A DNA stretch of 64,000 nucleotides from Microbacterium cremeum. GTDB lineage: Bacteria; Actinomycetota; Actinomycetes; Actinomycetales; Microbacteriaceae. A program made the position numbers and the translations under genes. Shown here piece after piece: positions 9,829 to 18,429 of the stretch. The DNA is taken from contig NZ_CP063812.1 of assembly GCF_015277855.1 (NCBI RefSeq), forward strand, positions 868,001-932,000, in the 5' to 3' direction. Below the pieces are notes generated by a model. The model ran no database searches and was not told where the DNA came from. It saw only the letters and a program-made list of their open reading frames with translations. How positions within the stretch are numbered: position 1 is the first letter of the stretch; each line of letters begins with the position of its first letter.

Positions 9829-10722
9829 ATGCGCATTCCGTTCGAACTCGCCGAGACCCTCGCCGCCGCCGTCGACGAGGGCACCCTCGATGCCGCCGCG
9901 CGGCGGCTCCACGTCACGCCTTCGGCCGTGAGCCAGCGCATCAAGGCGCTCGAGGAGCAGCTCGGGCGGCTGGTGCTGGTGCGCTCGAAGCCGGTGCGGG
10001 CGACGGATGCCGGTGCCGCCGTGATCCGCCTCGCCCGGCAGGCCGCGCTGCTCGAGCACGACACGCTCGTCGAGCTCGGCGACGACCCGGCCGAGGGCGC
10101 CCGCATCAGCGTGCCGATCGCGGTCAACGCCGACTCGCTGGCCACGTGGTTCCTCGACCCGCTCGCGCGCCTGTCGCAGCGGCATCCGGTCGTCTTCGAT
10201 CTCCACCGCGACGACCAGGACTTCACCGCGGGGCTGCTCGAGTCGGGCGCCGTGATGGGCGCGGTGACCTCTCGCGGCGCGCCGGTGGCCGGATGCCGCG
10301 TCTCGGTGCTCGGCGCGATGCGCTACCAGGCGGTGGCGACTCCCGGTTATGTCGAGCGCTGGCTGGCGGACGACTCGGCGGCGGCGCTCGCCGAGGCGCC
10401 GCTGGTCGACTTCGACCGGCGCGACGATCTGCAGAACGCGTGGCTGGCCTCGCGCGGCGTCGACCCCGCGCGGCCGCCGCGGCACTACGTGCCCGCCTCG
10501 AACGACTTCGCGACCGCGGTGCGGCTGGGGTTCGGCTGGGCGATGCTGCCGCGCTTCCAGTCGCACGAGGCGATCGCGCGCGGCGAGCTCGTGCTCCTCG
10601 GCGGCGACCCCGTCGACGTCGTGCTGCACTGGCAGCAGTGGAACCTGCGCTCGCCGCTGCTCGACGCGATCGCCGACGAGGTCGTGGCCGAGGGGCGTCG
10701 CGTGCTCGCGCCGGTGGGCTGA
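9829..10722 (+). CDS. lysG: LysR-family regulator, LysG/ArgP type
   Basis: A 297-residue LysR-type regulator. The winged HTH is at residues 1-60 (AARRLHVTPSAVSQRIKALEEQLGR), followed by an effector-binding domain. The divergent lysE gene and the overall length fit LysG/ArgP, which activates the exporter when basic amino acids accumulate. ATG 9829 was chosen because the protein begins right at the HTH helix and the operator-like inverted repeat lies just upstream. Whether lysine, arginine or another ligand is sensed is not visible. Confidence 0.9.
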   Translation: MRIPFELAETLAAAVDEGTLDAAARRLHVTPSAVSQRIKALEEQLGRLVLVRSKPVRATDAGAAVIRLARQAALLEHDTLVELGDDPAEGARISVPIAVNADSLATWFLDPLARLSQRHPVVFDLHRDDQDFTAGLLESGAVMGAVTSRGAPVAGCRVSVLGAMRYQAVATPGYVERWLADDSAAALAEAPLVDFDRRDDLQNAWLASRGVDPARPPRHYVPASNDFATAVRLGFGWAMLPRFQSHEAIARGELVLLGGDPVDVVLHWQQWNLRSPLLDAIADEVVAEGRRVLAPVG

Positions 10723-10729
10723 GCGCGGC

Positions 10730-11761
10730 TCAGTCGTCGCTCACGCGCAGCACGAGCTTGCCGCGCGTGTGCCCCTGTTCGAGCTGCCGGTGCGCGGCGG
10801 CCGCCTCGGTCAGATCGAACACGGTGTCGATGTAGACCTGCACCGCGCCCGAGTCCAGGAGCCGGGCGATCGTGGCGAGGGCGCCGCCGTCGGGGATCAC
10901 CTTGTACGACGTGGCGCGCACGCCGGCGGCGGCGGCGGCCGCCGCATAGCCGGGCCACGCGCCGGTCGGAACGAGGACGTACAGCCCGCCCGGGCGCAGC
11001 ACCTGGAGCGATCGCGTGCCGGTGTCGCCCGTCGTGTTGCCGACGAGGTCGATCACCACGTCGACATCGGCGACGACCTCGTCGAAGCGCGTCGTGGTGT
11101 AGTCGATCACGACCGACGCGCCGAGCTCGCGCAGCCAGGGCGCGTTGCGCGCCGACGAGGTGACGGTCACGTGCGCGCCGAAGTAGGCGGCCAGCTGCAC
11201 CGCGAAATGGCCCACCCCGCCGCTTCCGGCGTGGATCAGCATCCGCTGGCCCTCGTGCGCGTGGGCGGTCTCGACGACGAGGCCCCACGCGGTCAGGGCC
11301 GCCAGCGGCACGCCGGCCGCCTCGACGTGCGACAGCGCGCCCGGCTTGCGCGCGACCGACAGCGAGGGGACGACGGCGAACTCGGCGTACGTCCCGCCGG
11401 AGCGGGGGAACGACGCCATGCCGAACACCGCGGTGCCGGGCGGGAACGGGTGCGACTCGTACGGGCTCTTCACGACGACGCCGCTGAAGTCGTAGCCGAG
11501 CGTCGCGGGGTACGCTCCGATGGCGCCCGAGACGCCCGCGCCCGACCGGGTCTTCGCGTCGATCGGGTTGACTCCTGCCGCGATCACGCGCACGAGCAGT
11601 TCGCTCAGCACGGGGGAGGGGACGGGGACGGATGCCGCGCGCAGCGCGTCGGGGTCCCCCGTGGTGTCGATCACCATCGCCCGCATCGCGGACGGCGGCT
11701 CGAGCACGGTGGCCCCATCGACGGCCGGCGCCGGTGCCGATCGCAACGGTCGGAATCTCAT
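10730..11761 (-). CDS. NADP-dependent quinone oxidoreductase-type (MDR) protein
   Basis: A 343-residue medium-chain dehydrogenase/reductase. It has a GroES-like N-terminal domain (VRVIAAGVNPIDAKTRSG), a Rossmann GSGGVGHFAVQ loop and a quinone-reductase C-terminus. No zinc ligands are seen. It would reduce quinones or enones with NADPH. The start at 11761 is supported by a strong GGAGGG site about eight bases upstream. A second ATG at 11686 (RAMVIDTTGDPD) is where most family members begin, but it has no ribosome-binding site. The gene converges on lysG and ends eight bases after it. Confidence 0.85.
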   Translation of the reverse strand: MRFRPLRSAPAPAVDGATVLEPPSAMRAMVIDTTGDPDALRAASVPVPSPVLSELLVRVIAAGVNPIDAKTRSGAGVSGAIGAYPATLGYDFSGVVVKSPYESHPFPPGTAVFGMASFPRSGGTYAEFAVVPSLSVARKPGALSHVEAAGVPLAALTAWGLVVETAHAHEGQRMLIHAGSGGVGHFAVQLAAYFGAHVTVTSSARNAPWLRELGASVVIDYTTTRFDEVVADVDVVIDLVGNTTGDTGTRSLQVLRPGGLYVLVPTGAWPGYAAAAAAAGVRATSYKVIPDGGALATIARLLDSGAVQVYIDTVFDLTEAAAAHRQLEQGHTRGKLVLRVSDD

Positions 11762-11876
11762 GGCGCGCTCCCTCCGAGTGCTGTCGTCGTCGGCACCACT
11801 CTGCCTCGGTGAGGCCAGTCAACCGCGCGTTTGTCTCGGTCGTGTTACGCGGGTGCTACCGCGTGGCTAAGGGGTG

Positions 11877-11947
11877 CCGTGCACTCGCCGTGCACTCGCC
11901 GTGCGCCGGCCGCCGAGACGATGCAGGGCGGAGCCGGAACGGCTCCG
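11877..11947 (-). terminator. Terminator hairpin of the ROK gene, plus an 11-base tandem repeat
   Basis: CGGAGCCG-GAA-CGGCTCCG (11929-11947) lies just after the ROK gene stop codon and is a compact terminator. The rest of the gap to 11761 holds two tandem copies of CCGTGCACTCG (11877-11898) and a partial third. No gene is seen in it. Confidence 0.6.
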
Positions 11948-11949
11948 GC

Positions 11950-13125
11950 TCAGCGGAACCCGACGGCGAGCGCCTCGGGAGAGAGCGCGTGCTCGACGGC
12001 GAGCATGCTGGCGCCCAGGACGGCGGCGTGCTCGGCGGTCATGGACTGCACGATCGAGAGGTGCTCGGTGGCGAGCGGGGTCGAGCGCGTGTAGACGATC
12101 TCACGGACGCCGGCGATGAGGTGCTCGCCGACGCGCGCCATCGAGCCGCCGATCGCGATGACCGAGGGGTTGACGAGACTCACGCACGTCGTGAGCACCT
12201 CGCCGATGTCGCGGCCGGCCTGGCGCACGGCCTGGATCGCCTCGATGTTCCCGCGCTTGACGAGATCGACGACGTCGGACCCGGTGTGCGCCTCGACGCC
12301 CTGCCCTCGCAGGGTCCGGGCGATCGCCGGGCCCGCCGCGATCGCCTCGAGGCAGCCGCGGTTGCCGCAGCGGCACGGTACGTCCGCGGCGCGCGCGACC
12401 TGCACATGGCCGATGTCGCCGGCGACGCCCTGTGCGCCGCGCTGCAGCGCGCCGCCCGAGATGAGGCCGGCGCCGATGCCCGTGGCGATCTTGACGAACA
12501 TGAGGTGCTCGACGCCCGGCCACGCGACCTGGCGCTCGCCGAGCGCCATGATGTTCACGTCGTTGTCGACGAGCACGGGCACCTCGAGGTGCTGATTGAG
12601 CCACCCGGGGATGTCGAAGCGATCCCATCCCGGCATGATCGGCGGGTTCACGGGCTGCCCCGTCGAGTGCTCCACGGGACCGGGGACGCCGATGCCGATG
12701 GCCGCGACGTGCGAGCGGTCGCGTTCCACGCGATCGAGCAGCGTGCTGGCGCTCTCGACCAGCCAGGTCAGCACCGGCACCGGGCCGAGTGCGATGTCGA
12801 GGGGCTCGGAGTGCTCGGCGAGCACGCTTCCGGTGAGGTCGGTGATGGCGACCGTCGCGTGCGACGCTCCGACATCGGCGGCCACGACGACCTTTGCCGC
12901 CGGGTTGAGGGCGAACTGCGACGGCGGCCGCCCGCCGGTCGACACCGCGTCGGCGACGGGAGTGATCAGGCCCATGCGCATGAGCTCGTCGACGCGGGCG
13001 GCGATGGTCGATCGCGCCAGGCCCGTGGACTTCGCCAGCTCGGCCCGGGTACGCGGAACGCCGTCGCGCAACAGCTGGAACAGCTGGCTCACGCCGGTCA
13101 CGTTCGTCGTCGGTTCGATGCTCAT
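11950..13125 (-). CDS. ROK-family transcriptional repressor
   Basis: A 391-residue XylR/NagC-type ROK protein. The N-terminal winged HTH includes RAELAKSTGLARSTIAARVDE. The sugar-kinase-like domain has an ATP-binding-like GADVGASHATVAITD region (ADVGASHATVAI) and the ROK zinc motif CRCGNRGCLEA. It probably represses the adjacent sugar ABC operon until a sugar or sugar phosphate binds. ATG 13125 was preferred over GTG 13134, because GAGG sits about ten bases before the ATG but only one base before the GTG. It follows the ABC permease gene in the same orientation but is separated from it by a strong terminator. Confidence 0.88.
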   Translation of the reverse strand: MSIEPTTNVTGVSQLFQLLRDGVPRTRAELAKSTGLARSTIAARVDELMRMGLITPVADAVSTGGRPPSQFALNPAAKVVVAADVGASHATVAITDLTGSVLAEHSEPLDIALGPVPVLTWLVESASTLLDRVERDRSHVAAIGIGVPGPVEHSTGQPVNPPIMPGWDRFDIPGWLNQHLEVPVLVDNDVNIMALGERQVAWPGVEHLMFVKIATGIGAGLISGGALQRGAQGVAGDIGHVQVARAADVPCRCGNRGCLEAIAAGPAIARTLRGQGVEAHTGSDVVDLVKRGNIEAIQAVRQAGRDIGEVLTTCVSLVNPSVIAIGGSMARVGEHLIAGVREIVYTRSTPLATEHLSIVQSMTAEHAAVLGASMLAVEHALSPEALAVGFR

Positions 13126-13187
13126 GCTCTTCACACCTCAGAGTATCGGCGGTTCGGCGGGCAGCCGATCGCGCCGGACGCGGACGG

Positions 13188-13248
13188 GGATGCCGCGGCC
13201 CGGCGCCGCAGGCCCGGTGGGGCGCTGCGGGGCCTGGCCGCGGCATCC
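13188..13248 (-). terminator. Terminator of the sugar ABC operon
   Basis: GGATGCCGCGGCC and GGCCGCGGCATCC are 13-base perfect arms around a 35-base GC-rich loop. The hairpin begins one base after the permease stop codon (13250) and separates the ABC genes from the ROK gene. Confidence 0.75.
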
Positions 13249-13249
13249 G

Positions 13250-14308
13250 TCATGTCGCTCGACCGGTCGGCCTGGCGAACCGCTGCTGGAGCAGCACGGC
13301 GACCACGATGATGATGCCCTTCACGACCGCCTGCACGGAGGACAAGAGGTTGTTCTGCACGAAGACGTTCGTCAGCGTCGCGAAGATCAGCACGCCGAAG
13401 ACGGTGCCGGTGATCGTGCCGCGGCCTCCGATCAGCAGCGTGCCACCGACGACGACGGCGGCGATCGCATCGAGCTCGTAGAGCGTCCCGTGGGTCGACG
13501 TGCCCGCCGTGGTGCGTCCGAGCATCATGACCGCGGCGATGCCGGCGCACAGTCCCGCGATCGCGTAGAGCCACATGGTGTGGCGCTTGACGTTGATGCC
13601 CGCGAGCCGCGCGGCCTCGCGGTTGCCGCCGATCGCGACCGTGCGGCGGCCGAACGTGGTGCGGTTGAGCAGAACCCAGCCGAGCACCGCCACGATGGCG
13701 AAGATCCAGATCAGCATGTCGACGCCGATGATGTCGAGGTTCATGAACACGATGAAGTCGCGTTCCCCGACCTGCAGGGTGCGCCGCTCGGCGAGGATCT
13801 CGGCGAGCCCGCGTGCGGCGACGAGCATCGCGAGGGTCGCCATGAACGCGACGACCTTGCCGTACGCGATGACGATGCCGTTGATGAGGCCTGCGGCCAG
13901 GCCCACGGCGAGCGCGATCACGACCATCAGGACCCAGTGGATCTGGTCGGCGAGGTCCTGCACGGCGGCGATCGTGGCGACGACGGACGCGAGTCCCATC
14001 ACCGACCCCACCGACAGATCGATGCCGCCGGAGATGATCACGAGAGTCATGCCGATGCTGATCACGCCGATGATCGAGGCCTGCCGCAGGATCGTCAGGA
14101 GGTTGCTGACGCTCATGAAGGTGTCGGGGGCCGTCACGGCGCCGACGATCACGAGCACGATCAGGGCGAGCACCAGGCCGAGGTTGCGACCGACCGATCC
14201 CGACAGGATGCGCTGGGCTCCGGACTTGCGCGGCGGCTCGGCGCCCGGCGACGCGACCCCGCCGTTCGAGGGGACGGCTTCGGCCCCCGTGGTCTTCTGC
14301 TCGCTCAC
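13250..14308 (-). CDS. Sugar ABC transporter permease, RbsC type
   Basis: A 352-residue BPD_transp_2 permease with a hydrophilic N-terminal 45 residues and about eight to ten helices. It includes the family signature GGIDLSVGSVMGLASVV and the later GRRTVAIGGNREAARLAGI cytoplasmic motif. It forms the membrane channel for a monosaccharide or polyol. It overlaps the ATPase gene by four bases (ATGA), so translation is probably coupled. Confidence 0.93.
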   Translation of the reverse strand: MSEQKTTGAEAVPSNGGVASPGAEPPRKSGAQRILSGSVGRNLGLVLALIVLVIVGAVTAPDTFMSVSNLLTILRQASIIGVISIGMTLVIISGGIDLSVGSVMGLASVVATIAAVQDLADQIHWVLMVVIALAVGLAAGLINGIVIAYGKVVAFMATLAMLVAARGLAEILAERRTLQVGERDFIVFMNLDIIGVDMLIWIFAIVAVLGWVLLNRTTFGRRTVAIGGNREAARLAGINVKRHTMWLYAIAGLCAGIAAVMMLGRTTAGTSTHGTLYELDAIAAVVVGGTLLIGGRGTITGTVFGVLIFATLTNVFVQNNLLSSVQAVVKGIIIVVAVLLQQRFARPTGRAT

Positions 14309-15825
14309 GCGGCGGTTCCTTTCATGACGAGATCGAGCACGCCGTGCTCATCGATCTGGGAGGCGGGAAGGGTTTCGAGCACGCGGCCGTCGACGACCAC
14401 GAGGACGGTGTCGGACAGGCCGAGCACCTCTTCGATCTCGCTCGAGATGACGACGATGGCGTTGCCCGCGGCGGCGAGGCGCCGGATGAGGGCGTAGATC
14501 TCGGCGCGCGCGCCGACGTCCACGCCTCGGGTGGGCTCGTCCAGCAGCAGCACGCGGGTGCCGTGGACCAGCCAACGGGCGAGCAGGATCTTCTGCTGGT
14601 TGCCGCCCGACAGGGTGATCGCTTCGCGATCGGGGTCTGCGGGCCGCAGCTCGAGGGCCTCGATCTGCTCGCGGGTGGCCGTGCGCTCGGCCCGTTCGTC
14701 GAGGAATCCGGCCTTGGCGAAGCGCGAGACCGACGACAGCGTCACGTTGACGTAGATCGGCTCGTCGAGGACGAGGCCCTGACTCTTGCGCTCTTCGGGC
14801 GACAGGCCGATGCCGGCGCGGACGGCGGCCACGACGGAGCCGCGGGGGAGCTTCTTGCCGCCGACCTTCACCGTGCCGGCCGTCGCGCGTCGTGCGCCGT
14901 ACACCGTCTCGAGGATCTCGGACCGCCCCGAGCCGACGAGGCCGGCGAGCCCGACGACCTCTCCCGCGCGCACCGAGAACGACACGTCTTCGAAGACGCC
15001 GGCCGCGGCCAGGCCCTGCACTTCGAGCACGACGGGCGCCTCGTCGGGGAGCGGGACCGCGGGCGGGAAGACGTTCTCGACCGAGCGGCCCGTCATGAGG
15101 CGGATCAGCTCGGGCGTCGGGGTGTCGGCCACGGGGAGGCCGCTGGCCATCGAGCGCCCGTCCTTGAGCACGGTGATGCGATCGCCGATCTGGCGGATCT
15201 CTTCGAGCCGGTGCGTGATGTAGACGACCGCGATCCCCGCCGACGTCAGCTCGCGCACGACGTGGAAGAGGTTCTTGACCTCCTCGCCGTCGAGCACCGC
15301 CGACGGCTCGTCCATGATGATCAGCTTGATGTCGTGCGAGAGGGCGCGCGCCATGCTGACGATCTGCTTGTTGGCGGCGCTCAGCTGGCCGACCTCGGTG
15401 TGCGGCGACAGGCTGCCGTGCCCGAGGCGTCGCAGCAGCTCGCGCGTCTGCCTGGCCGCCTCGGAGCGCTTGGTGAACCCGCCGCGCGACAGCTCGTGCC
15501 CGAGGAAGATGTTCTCGGCGATCGTGAGCCCGTCGACGACGTCGAGCTCCTGGTACATCGTCGCGATGCCGAGCTCGATGGCGGCCTCGGGAGTCGGGAT
15601 CTCGACCGGCTCGCCGAGCCATGAGATGACTCCCTCGTCGGGACGGTGGACGCCTGCCAGTGTCTTGATCAGCGTCGACTTGCCCGCGCCGTTCTGGCCG
15701 AGGATGCAATGCACCTCGCCCGGCAGGATCTCGAGGTCGACGCCTCGCAGCGCCTGAACGCCCGCGAACGCCTTCGTTACGCCTCGGACGTCGAGTAATG
15801 CCGATTGATGGTCAACTTTGATCAC
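14305..15825 (-). CDS. Sugar ABC transporter ATP-binding protein, RbsA/MglA type
   Basis: A 506-residue double ABC ATPase. Domain 1 has Walker A GQNGAGKS, a variant signature LSAANKQ and Walker B IIMDEPSAVLD. Domain 2 has a degenerate Walker A GLVGSGRS and the signature LSGGNQQK, the usual asymmetry of this family. It drives import of a pentose-, hexose- or polyol-type sugar. GTG 15825 is chosen because an extended -10 (TGT-TATGTT) lies exactly six bases upstream and family homology begins here. No ribosome-binding site exists, so a leaderless mRNA is likely. It is divergent from the binding-protein gene. Confidence 0.93.
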   Translation of the reverse strand: MIKVDHQSALLDVRGVTKAFAGVQALRGVDLEILPGEVHCILGQNGAGKSTLIKTLAGVHRPDEGVISWLGEPVEIPTPEAAIELGIATMYQELDVVDGLTIAENIFLGHELSRGGFTKRSEAARQTRELLRRLGHGSLSPHTEVGQLSAANKQIVSMARALSHDIKLIIMDEPSAVLDGEEVKNLFHVVRELTSAGIAVVYITHRLEEIRQIGDRITVLKDGRSMASGLPVADTPTPELIRLMTGRSVENVFPPAVPLPDEAPVVLEVQGLAAAGVFEDVSFSVRAGEVVGLAGLVGSGRSEILETVYGARRATAGTVKVGGKKLPRGSVVAAVRAGIGLSPEERKSQGLVLDEPIYVNVTLSSVSRFAKAGFLDERAERTATREQIEALELRPADPDREAITLSGGNQQKILLARWLVHGTRVLLLDEPTRGVDVGARAEIYALIRRLAAAGNAIVVISSEIEEVLGLSDTVLVVVDGRVLETLPASQIDEHGVLDLVMKGTAA

Positions 15826-15831
15826 GCGACG

Positions 15832-15837
15832 AACATA
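15832..15837 (-). promoter_or_regulatory. Extended -10 of a leaderless promoter (sugar ABC ATPase)
   Basis: TGT followed by TATGTT on the minus strand, then six bases, then the GTG start at 15825. Confidence 0.6.
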
Positions 15838-15977
15838 ACACGCCAACCGTGGGCGTGCCGAGCGTGGATTCGCCGCAAGGCACTCGTGCCTGCGCGAAAT
15901 CACGGAAACCCGCCCCCGGGGCGATCCGGGGTTGCCTCGCATCGGGCCCGCCACTTATGCCGAACAAAAATCAAAAG

Positions 15978-16008
15978 CTGACAAGCTGAGCGACACTTCT
16001 GCTACGGT
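15978..16008 (+). promoter_or_regulatory. Probable promoter of the sugar-binding protein gene
   Basis: CTGACA (15978-15983) and TGC-TACGGT (16003-16008) flank a 19-base spacer containing AAGCTGACAAGCTGAG, a direct repeat that could serve the ROK repressor. The surrounding gap 15826-16101 is AT-richer than the rest of the window and holds no gene. Confidence 0.45.
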
Positions 16009-16101
16009 GGTCCCCGTCAGCGTCGATCCTGGAGTGCGGGCCCGTCATCCCCCTCGAAGGCAGCGCGCTGTCACCGCTGCATCACATTTCAAGGAGGAAA
16101 C

Positions 16102-17148
16102 ATGCGCTCACACCTGAAAGCGCGCACGCGGCTGGTGCTCACGGGCACCGCTGTCATCGCAGCCATCGGACTTCTCGCCGGGTGCACCGGCGGAGGCGCG
16201 GACGAGGGCGACGTCGTCGACCAGGGGACCACGACCGAGGAGAACGCCGAGTCGGGCGAGACCGTCGTCATCGGATTCTCGGGTCCTGCGGCCGACCACG
16301 GCTGGCTCGGTGCCATCAACTCCGGTGCGCAGGCCGCGGCCGACAGCTACGACGATGTCGAGCTGCGCGTCGCGGAGGGCACCAACGACCCGATCGCCCA
16401 GATCGCGGCTGTCGAGACGTTCGTCAACGAGGGCGTCGACGCCATCGTGCTGCTGCCCTCGGACGGGGCCGCGCTGACCGAGGCCGCGATCGCCGCCATG
16501 GAGGCCGGCGTGCCGGTCATCAACGTCGACCGCGAGTTCTCGAGCCCGTTCGCCGCACGCGCGACGATCCTCGGCGACAACTACGGCATGGGCGTGAGCG
16601 CCGGCACCTACATCTGCGAGCAGCTCGGAGGCGACTCCGACGCCGTCGTCGCAGAGATCGCGGGCATCGACTCGCTGCCGCTGACGCAGGACCGCTCGCA
16701 GGGCTTCGCCGACGCCCTCGAGGACTGCGGCCTGGAGGTCTCGGCCCGCGTCGCGGCGGACTTCACGGTCGCCGGCGGTGAGGCGGCGGCATCCCAGCTG
16801 CTCGCAGCCAACCCGCAGATCGACGCGATCTGGAACCACGACGACGACCAGGGCATCGGCGTGCTGGCGGCCATCGAGTCCGCCGGTCGCGACGAGTTCT
16901 TCATGATGGGCGGCGCCGGAAGCCGCAGCGCCATGGAGGCCATCGAGGCCGACGACTCGGTGCTCAAGGCGACGGTCATCTACCCGTCGACGCAGGCCGC
17001 CGACGGCGTCGCGCTCGCGCGCCTCATCGCGCAGGGCAAGACGATGGGCGACCTGATCACCCCCGGCATCCCGAACCGCATCGTCCTCGACGCCCCCGTC
17101 GTGACGAAGGAGAACGTCGAGCAATACATCGGCCTCTCGTTCGAGTAA
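16102..17148 (+). CDS. Sugar ABC transporter substrate-binding lipoprotein, RbsB type
   Basis: A 348-residue periplasmic-binding-type lipoprotein with lipobox LLAGC near residue 30, an acidic linker, and the Peripla_BP_4 fold (GFSGPAADHGWLGAINSGAQ, then NVDREFSSPFAARATILGDN). It delivers a sugar to the divergently encoded RbsA/RbsC-type proteins. ATG 16102 has a textbook AAGGAGG site. A strong hairpin follows the gene, so it is likely expressed more than the downstream catabolic genes. Confidence 0.92.
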   Translation: MRSHLKARTRLVLTGTAVIAAIGLLAGCTGGGADEGDVVDQGTTTEENAESGETVVIGFSGPAADHGWLGAINSGAQAAADSYDDVELRVAEGTNDPIAQIAAVETFVNEGVDAIVLLPSDGAALTEAAIAAMEAGVPVINVDREFSSPFAARATILGDNYGMGVSAGTYICEQLGGDSDAVVAEIAGIDSLPLTQDRSQGFADALEDCGLEVSARVAADFTVAGGEAAASQLLAANPQIDAIWNHDDDQGIGVLAAIESAGRDEFFMMGGAGSRSAMEAIEADDSVLKATVIYPSTQAADGVALARLIAQGKTMGDLITPGIPNRIVLDAPVVTKENVEQYIGLSFE

Positions 17149-17164
17149 GACAGAAGAAGAGCAC

Positions 17165-17193
17165 GGGGCGCCCGTCGAGCCGGCGGGCGCCCC
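17165..17193 (+). terminator. Intra-operon hairpin after the binding-protein gene
   Basis: GGGGCGCCCG and CGGGCGCCCC form a 10-base perfect stem with a nine-base loop, followed by TGCTT. It probably attenuates read-through into the dehydrogenase gene. Confidence 0.7.
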
Positions 17194-17226
17194 TGCTTCA
17201 CCCTTCCGAGAAGTGAGGACAGCGCG

Positions 17227-18396
17227 TTGACCGATACGCTTCGCGTCGCCATGGTCGGCCACGGCTTCATGGGCGCCGCACATTCCCAGGGGTGGCGAGT
17301 CGCCCCGCGATTCTTCGACCTCCCCCGACAGCCCGAGATGACCGTCGTGGTCGGCCGCGATGCCGAGACGACCGCGGCATCCGCCCGCAAATGGGGGTGG
17401 AACGAGAGCGCCACCGACTGGCGCGAGGTGATCGCGCGCGACGACATCGACATCGTCGACATCGTCACCCCGGGCGACACGCACGCCGAGATCGCCATCG
17501 CGGCGCTCGAGGCCGGAAAGCACGTGCTGTGCGAGAAGCCTCTCGCCAACACCGTCGCCGAGGCGGAGGCCATGGACCGCGCGGCGGTCGCCGCGGCCGA
17601 GCGGGGCGTGCGCTCGATGGTGGGCTTCACCTACCGCCGCGTGCCCGCCACGACGTTCGCCCGCGATCTGGTCGCGTCCGGACGGATCGGCGAGATCCGT
17701 CAAGTGCGGGCCGAGTACCTGCAGGACTGGCTGATGGACCCCGAGGCCCCGCTCACGTGGCGCCTCAAGAAGGAGCACGCCGGCTCCGGCGCGCTCGGCG
17801 ACATCGGGGCGCACGCCGTCGATCTCACCGAGTACATCACCGGTCAGAAGGTGACGTCGGTGTCGGGTCTCATCGAGACGCTCGTCGCCGAGCGCCCCCT
17901 GCTGGGCGAAGGCGTCGGTCTCTCCGGCACCGCGTCGGCGGAGCGCGGCGAGGTCACCGTCGACGACGTGGCTCTCTTCACCGGCCGGCTCGAGTCCGGC
18001 GCGCTGGCGTCGTTCGAGGCGACGCGCTTCCGCACCGGACGCAAGAACGCGCTGCGCATCGAGATCTCGGGATCGACCGGCGCGCTCGCCTTCGACCTCG
18101 AGCGCCTCAATGAGCTCGAGTACTACGACGCGACCCAGCCCGAGCTCGAGCAGGGCTTCCGCCGCATCCTCGTCACCGAGCACGACCACCCGTACCTTGC
18201 GCCGTGGTGGCCGACCGGTCATATGCTCGGCTACGAGCACGGCTTCTCGCACCAGGTGCGCGATTTCGTCGCGGCGATCGACGAGGGCTCGCAGCCTCGC
18301 CCGTCCTTCGCCGACGGCCTCCACGTGCAGCGCGTGCTGGACGGCGTGGAGCGCAGCTCGGCGGCGGGAAGCGTCTGGACCCCCATCGCCGGCTGA
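17227..18396 (+). CDS. Gfo/Idh/MocA-family sugar/polyol dehydrogenase
   Basis: A 389-residue NAD(P)-dependent oxidoreductase. The N-terminal Rossmann motif is VAMVGHGFMGAAH, the conserved CEKPLANT segment carries the catalytic-region EKP, and the C-terminal alpha/beta domain includes GALGDIGAHAVDL. The likely reaction is oxidation of a sugar or cyclic polyol at one carbon. Translation begins at a TTG with GAGGA seven bases upstream. It sits in the sugar ABC locus just before a sugar isomerase, so both probably act on the imported sugar. Confidence 0.9.
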   Translation: MTDTLRVAMVGHGFMGAAHSQGWRVAPRFFDLPRQPEMTVVVGRDAETTAASARKWGWNESATDWREVIARDDIDIVDIVTPGDTHAEIAIAALEAGKHVLCEKPLANTVAEAEAMDRAAVAAAERGVRSMVGFTYRRVPATTFARDLVASGRIGEIRQVRAEYLQDWLMDPEAPLTWRLKKEHAGSGALGDIGAHAVDLTEYITGQKVTSVSGLIETLVAERPLLGEGVGLSGTASAERGEVTVDDVALFTGRLESGALASFEATRFRTGRKNALRIEISGSTGALAFDLERLNELEYYDATQPELEQGFRRILVTEHDHPYLAPWWPTGHMLGYEHGFSHQVRDFVAAIDEGSQPRPSFADGLHVQRVLDGVERSSAAGSVWTPIAG

Positions 18397-18429
18397 GCTC
18401 CGGCATCCCAACGACGAAAGGTACTCGCG

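Noticed and set aside
11877-11904. Tandem CCGTGCACTCG copies as a CRISPR or satellite
   Set aside because: Only two full copies without spacers, so a minor slippage repeat.
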